This document shows, one piece after another, positions 13,542-14,227 of a DNA stretch of 14,227 nt; the first letter of the stretch is position 1; the number at the start of each line of letters is the position of its first letter. Source of the stretch: Betaproteobacteria bacterium SG8_40 (lineage in GTDB: Bacteria; Pseudomonadota; Gammaproteobacteria; Burkholderiales; Eutrophovitaceae); the NCBI GenBank assembly GCA_001304425.1, contig LJTS01000022.1, positions 1 through 14,227 on the forward strand. Direction: 5' to 3'. Position numbers and translations under genes: made by a program. The notes beneath the pieces were generated by a model. The model had not been told where the DNA came from. It searched no databases and saw nothing but the letters and a program-made list of their open reading frames with translations.

Positions 13542-14227
13542 ATGACCCAACCCATTTCATCGCAGGGGCGTCTTGCCGACGCCAAACTCGCCGCACAGCA
13601 ACTGGTCCTCACGCAAGGCGGTGAACCGACCTTTGTTCCGGGCGACAACCGGGCACCGGAATGGAACAACGCCGCCCTGGGACCGGAAAAACTGCTTTAC
13701 GCACGCCGCCTTGCCCGTGAACTTGCATCCGTGCAGTTCAAGGGTGGCGTGATCATGCAGTCCTTTGGAAAACAATATCCGGGCGAACCGTTGCCGCGCT
13801 GGCAGGTCAGCATTTTCCGCTCGCGCTCGGGCAAGCCGTTGTGGAACGACCTTGACCGGCTGCGCCTTGACCAGGGCCGGGTGAGCGCGAGCGCAAAGGA
13901 CATGCCGAGAAAATTCATTGCCGAACTCGCGAAGGTTTTTGACCTCCCCGACACCGCGCTGCCGGCTTTCGAAGACCTCGCGGCCAGGCTCCGTGCCGCG
14001 GACTCGGACGAAGCAACCGACCTGCTCCCGCGATTCAGCCGCAGCCGGCGCGCCTTCGTCTCCCGCCCGCTGCCTGAAAACATTGACCGCACCTGGCAAT
14101 CCTGCTTCGAACCCGCGGGTTGGGTGCTGCCGCTGGATCACGACGGCAAGACGTGGCACAGCAGCAAGTGGGAACTGCCGGAGAACGATGACTTTGTCCT
14201 GTTCCCGGGCGACAGTCCGATCGGCTT
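13542..14227 (+). CDS. DUF2126 putative amidoligase, 3'-truncated by the window edge
   Basis: ATG 13542 opens a frame without stop to the right edge (228 codons plus two bases). LTQGGEPTFV (23-32), EWNNAALGPEK, a GGVIMQSFGKQYPGEPLPRW block (about 68-87), PLWND, and near the edge HSSKWELPEND with FPGDSPIG are the landmarks I remember for DUF2126. Comparative work places that family among glutamine-synthetase-fold carboxylate-amine ligases and links it to transglutaminase-like, alpha-E and circularly permuted ATP-grasp genes. Full-length proteins with a fused transglutaminase domain exceed 1,000 residues. Here the transglutaminase is a separate upstream gene ten bases away and this protein starts directly at the DUF2126 part. 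The biochemical product is unknown. No strong ribosome-binding site is visible, so translation may be coupled to the upstream gene. Confidence 0.87.
   Translation, partial: MTQPISSQGRLADAKLAAQQLVLTQGGEPTFVPGDNRAPEWNNAALGPEKLLYARRLARELASVQFKGGVIMQSFGKQYPGEPLPRWQVSIFRSRSGKPLWNDLDRLRLDQGRVSASAKDMPRKFIAELAKVFDLPDTALPAFEDLAARLRAADSDEATDLLPRFSRSRRAFVSRPLPENIDRTWQSCFEPAGWVLPLDHDGKTWHSSKWELPENDDFVLFPGDSPIG

Noticed and set aside
1..14227. CRISPR array, tRNA, IS element or phage/defence module
   Set aside because: I saw no regularly spaced repeats, cloverleaf with CCA end, transposase motif or defence-gene signature on either strand.

Overview
The window looks like ordinary chromosome from a high-GC Gammaproteobacterium (my estimate is about 60% GC, with strong G/C preference at third codon positions). 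The taxonomic hint comes from gene content: a RimK of the Escherichia/Pseudomonas type with its retropepsin-like partner, a PagP-like outer-membrane barrel, a lipoprotein thiol peroxidase, GntP and AlkA. I cannot name a genus. I see no tRNA, rRNA, CRISPR array, insertion sequence, integrase or phage gene.

Layout. 1-615 (+) is the C-terminal half of an enolase-superfamily enzyme (mandelate racemase type). 730-1008 (-) is a small membrane protein that converges on it. 1301-2284 (+) is a zinc-free medium-chain reductase resembling mitochondrial 2-enoyl-CoA reductase. 4766-2340 (-) is a tight three-gene unit: rimB (retropepsin-like), rimK (S6 glutamate ligase) and an aspartoacylase/AstE-type metallo-deacylase. 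It is preceded on the same strand by a PagP-like barrel gene (5457-4927). 5775-6395 (+) is a lipoprotein thiol peroxidase with a textbook terminator, followed by a short-chain dehydrogenase (6598-7365, +). 10383-7485 (-) holds a GntP permease, an AlkA glycosylase and a small four-helix DUF6713-like membrane protein. From 10741 to the right edge everything is on +: a family-3 solute-binding-fold protein without a signal peptide, a phytanoyl-CoA dioxygenase-like enzyme, a transglutaminase-like protein, and the start of a DUF2126 (putative amidoligase) gene cut by the window edge.

How the genes may work together. rimB-rimK-deacylase is best read as a writer plus potential erasers or trimmers of poly-glutamate tails on ribosomal protein S6 or on other acceptors. 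The transglutaminase-like/DUF2126 pair is a second predicted amide-bond-chemistry module, usually accompanied by further genes that would lie beyond the right edge. The solute-binding-fold protein and the PhyH oxygenase form a compact pair with no transporter subunits nearby. Together with the missing signal peptide, this suggests a cytosolic sensor or enzyme rather than an ABC transport component.

Most unusual at sequence level: the thiol peroxidase has a lipobox and keeps the peroxidatic Cys, but has Ala where the resolving Cys normally sits. The short-chain dehydrogenase has His at the usual catalytic-Asn position. The PagP-like protein has an Asn-Ser pair where enterobacterial PagP has Asp-Ser. 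I found no obviously novel defence or mobile system. The accessory interest lies in these variant enzymes and in unexplained gene pairings.
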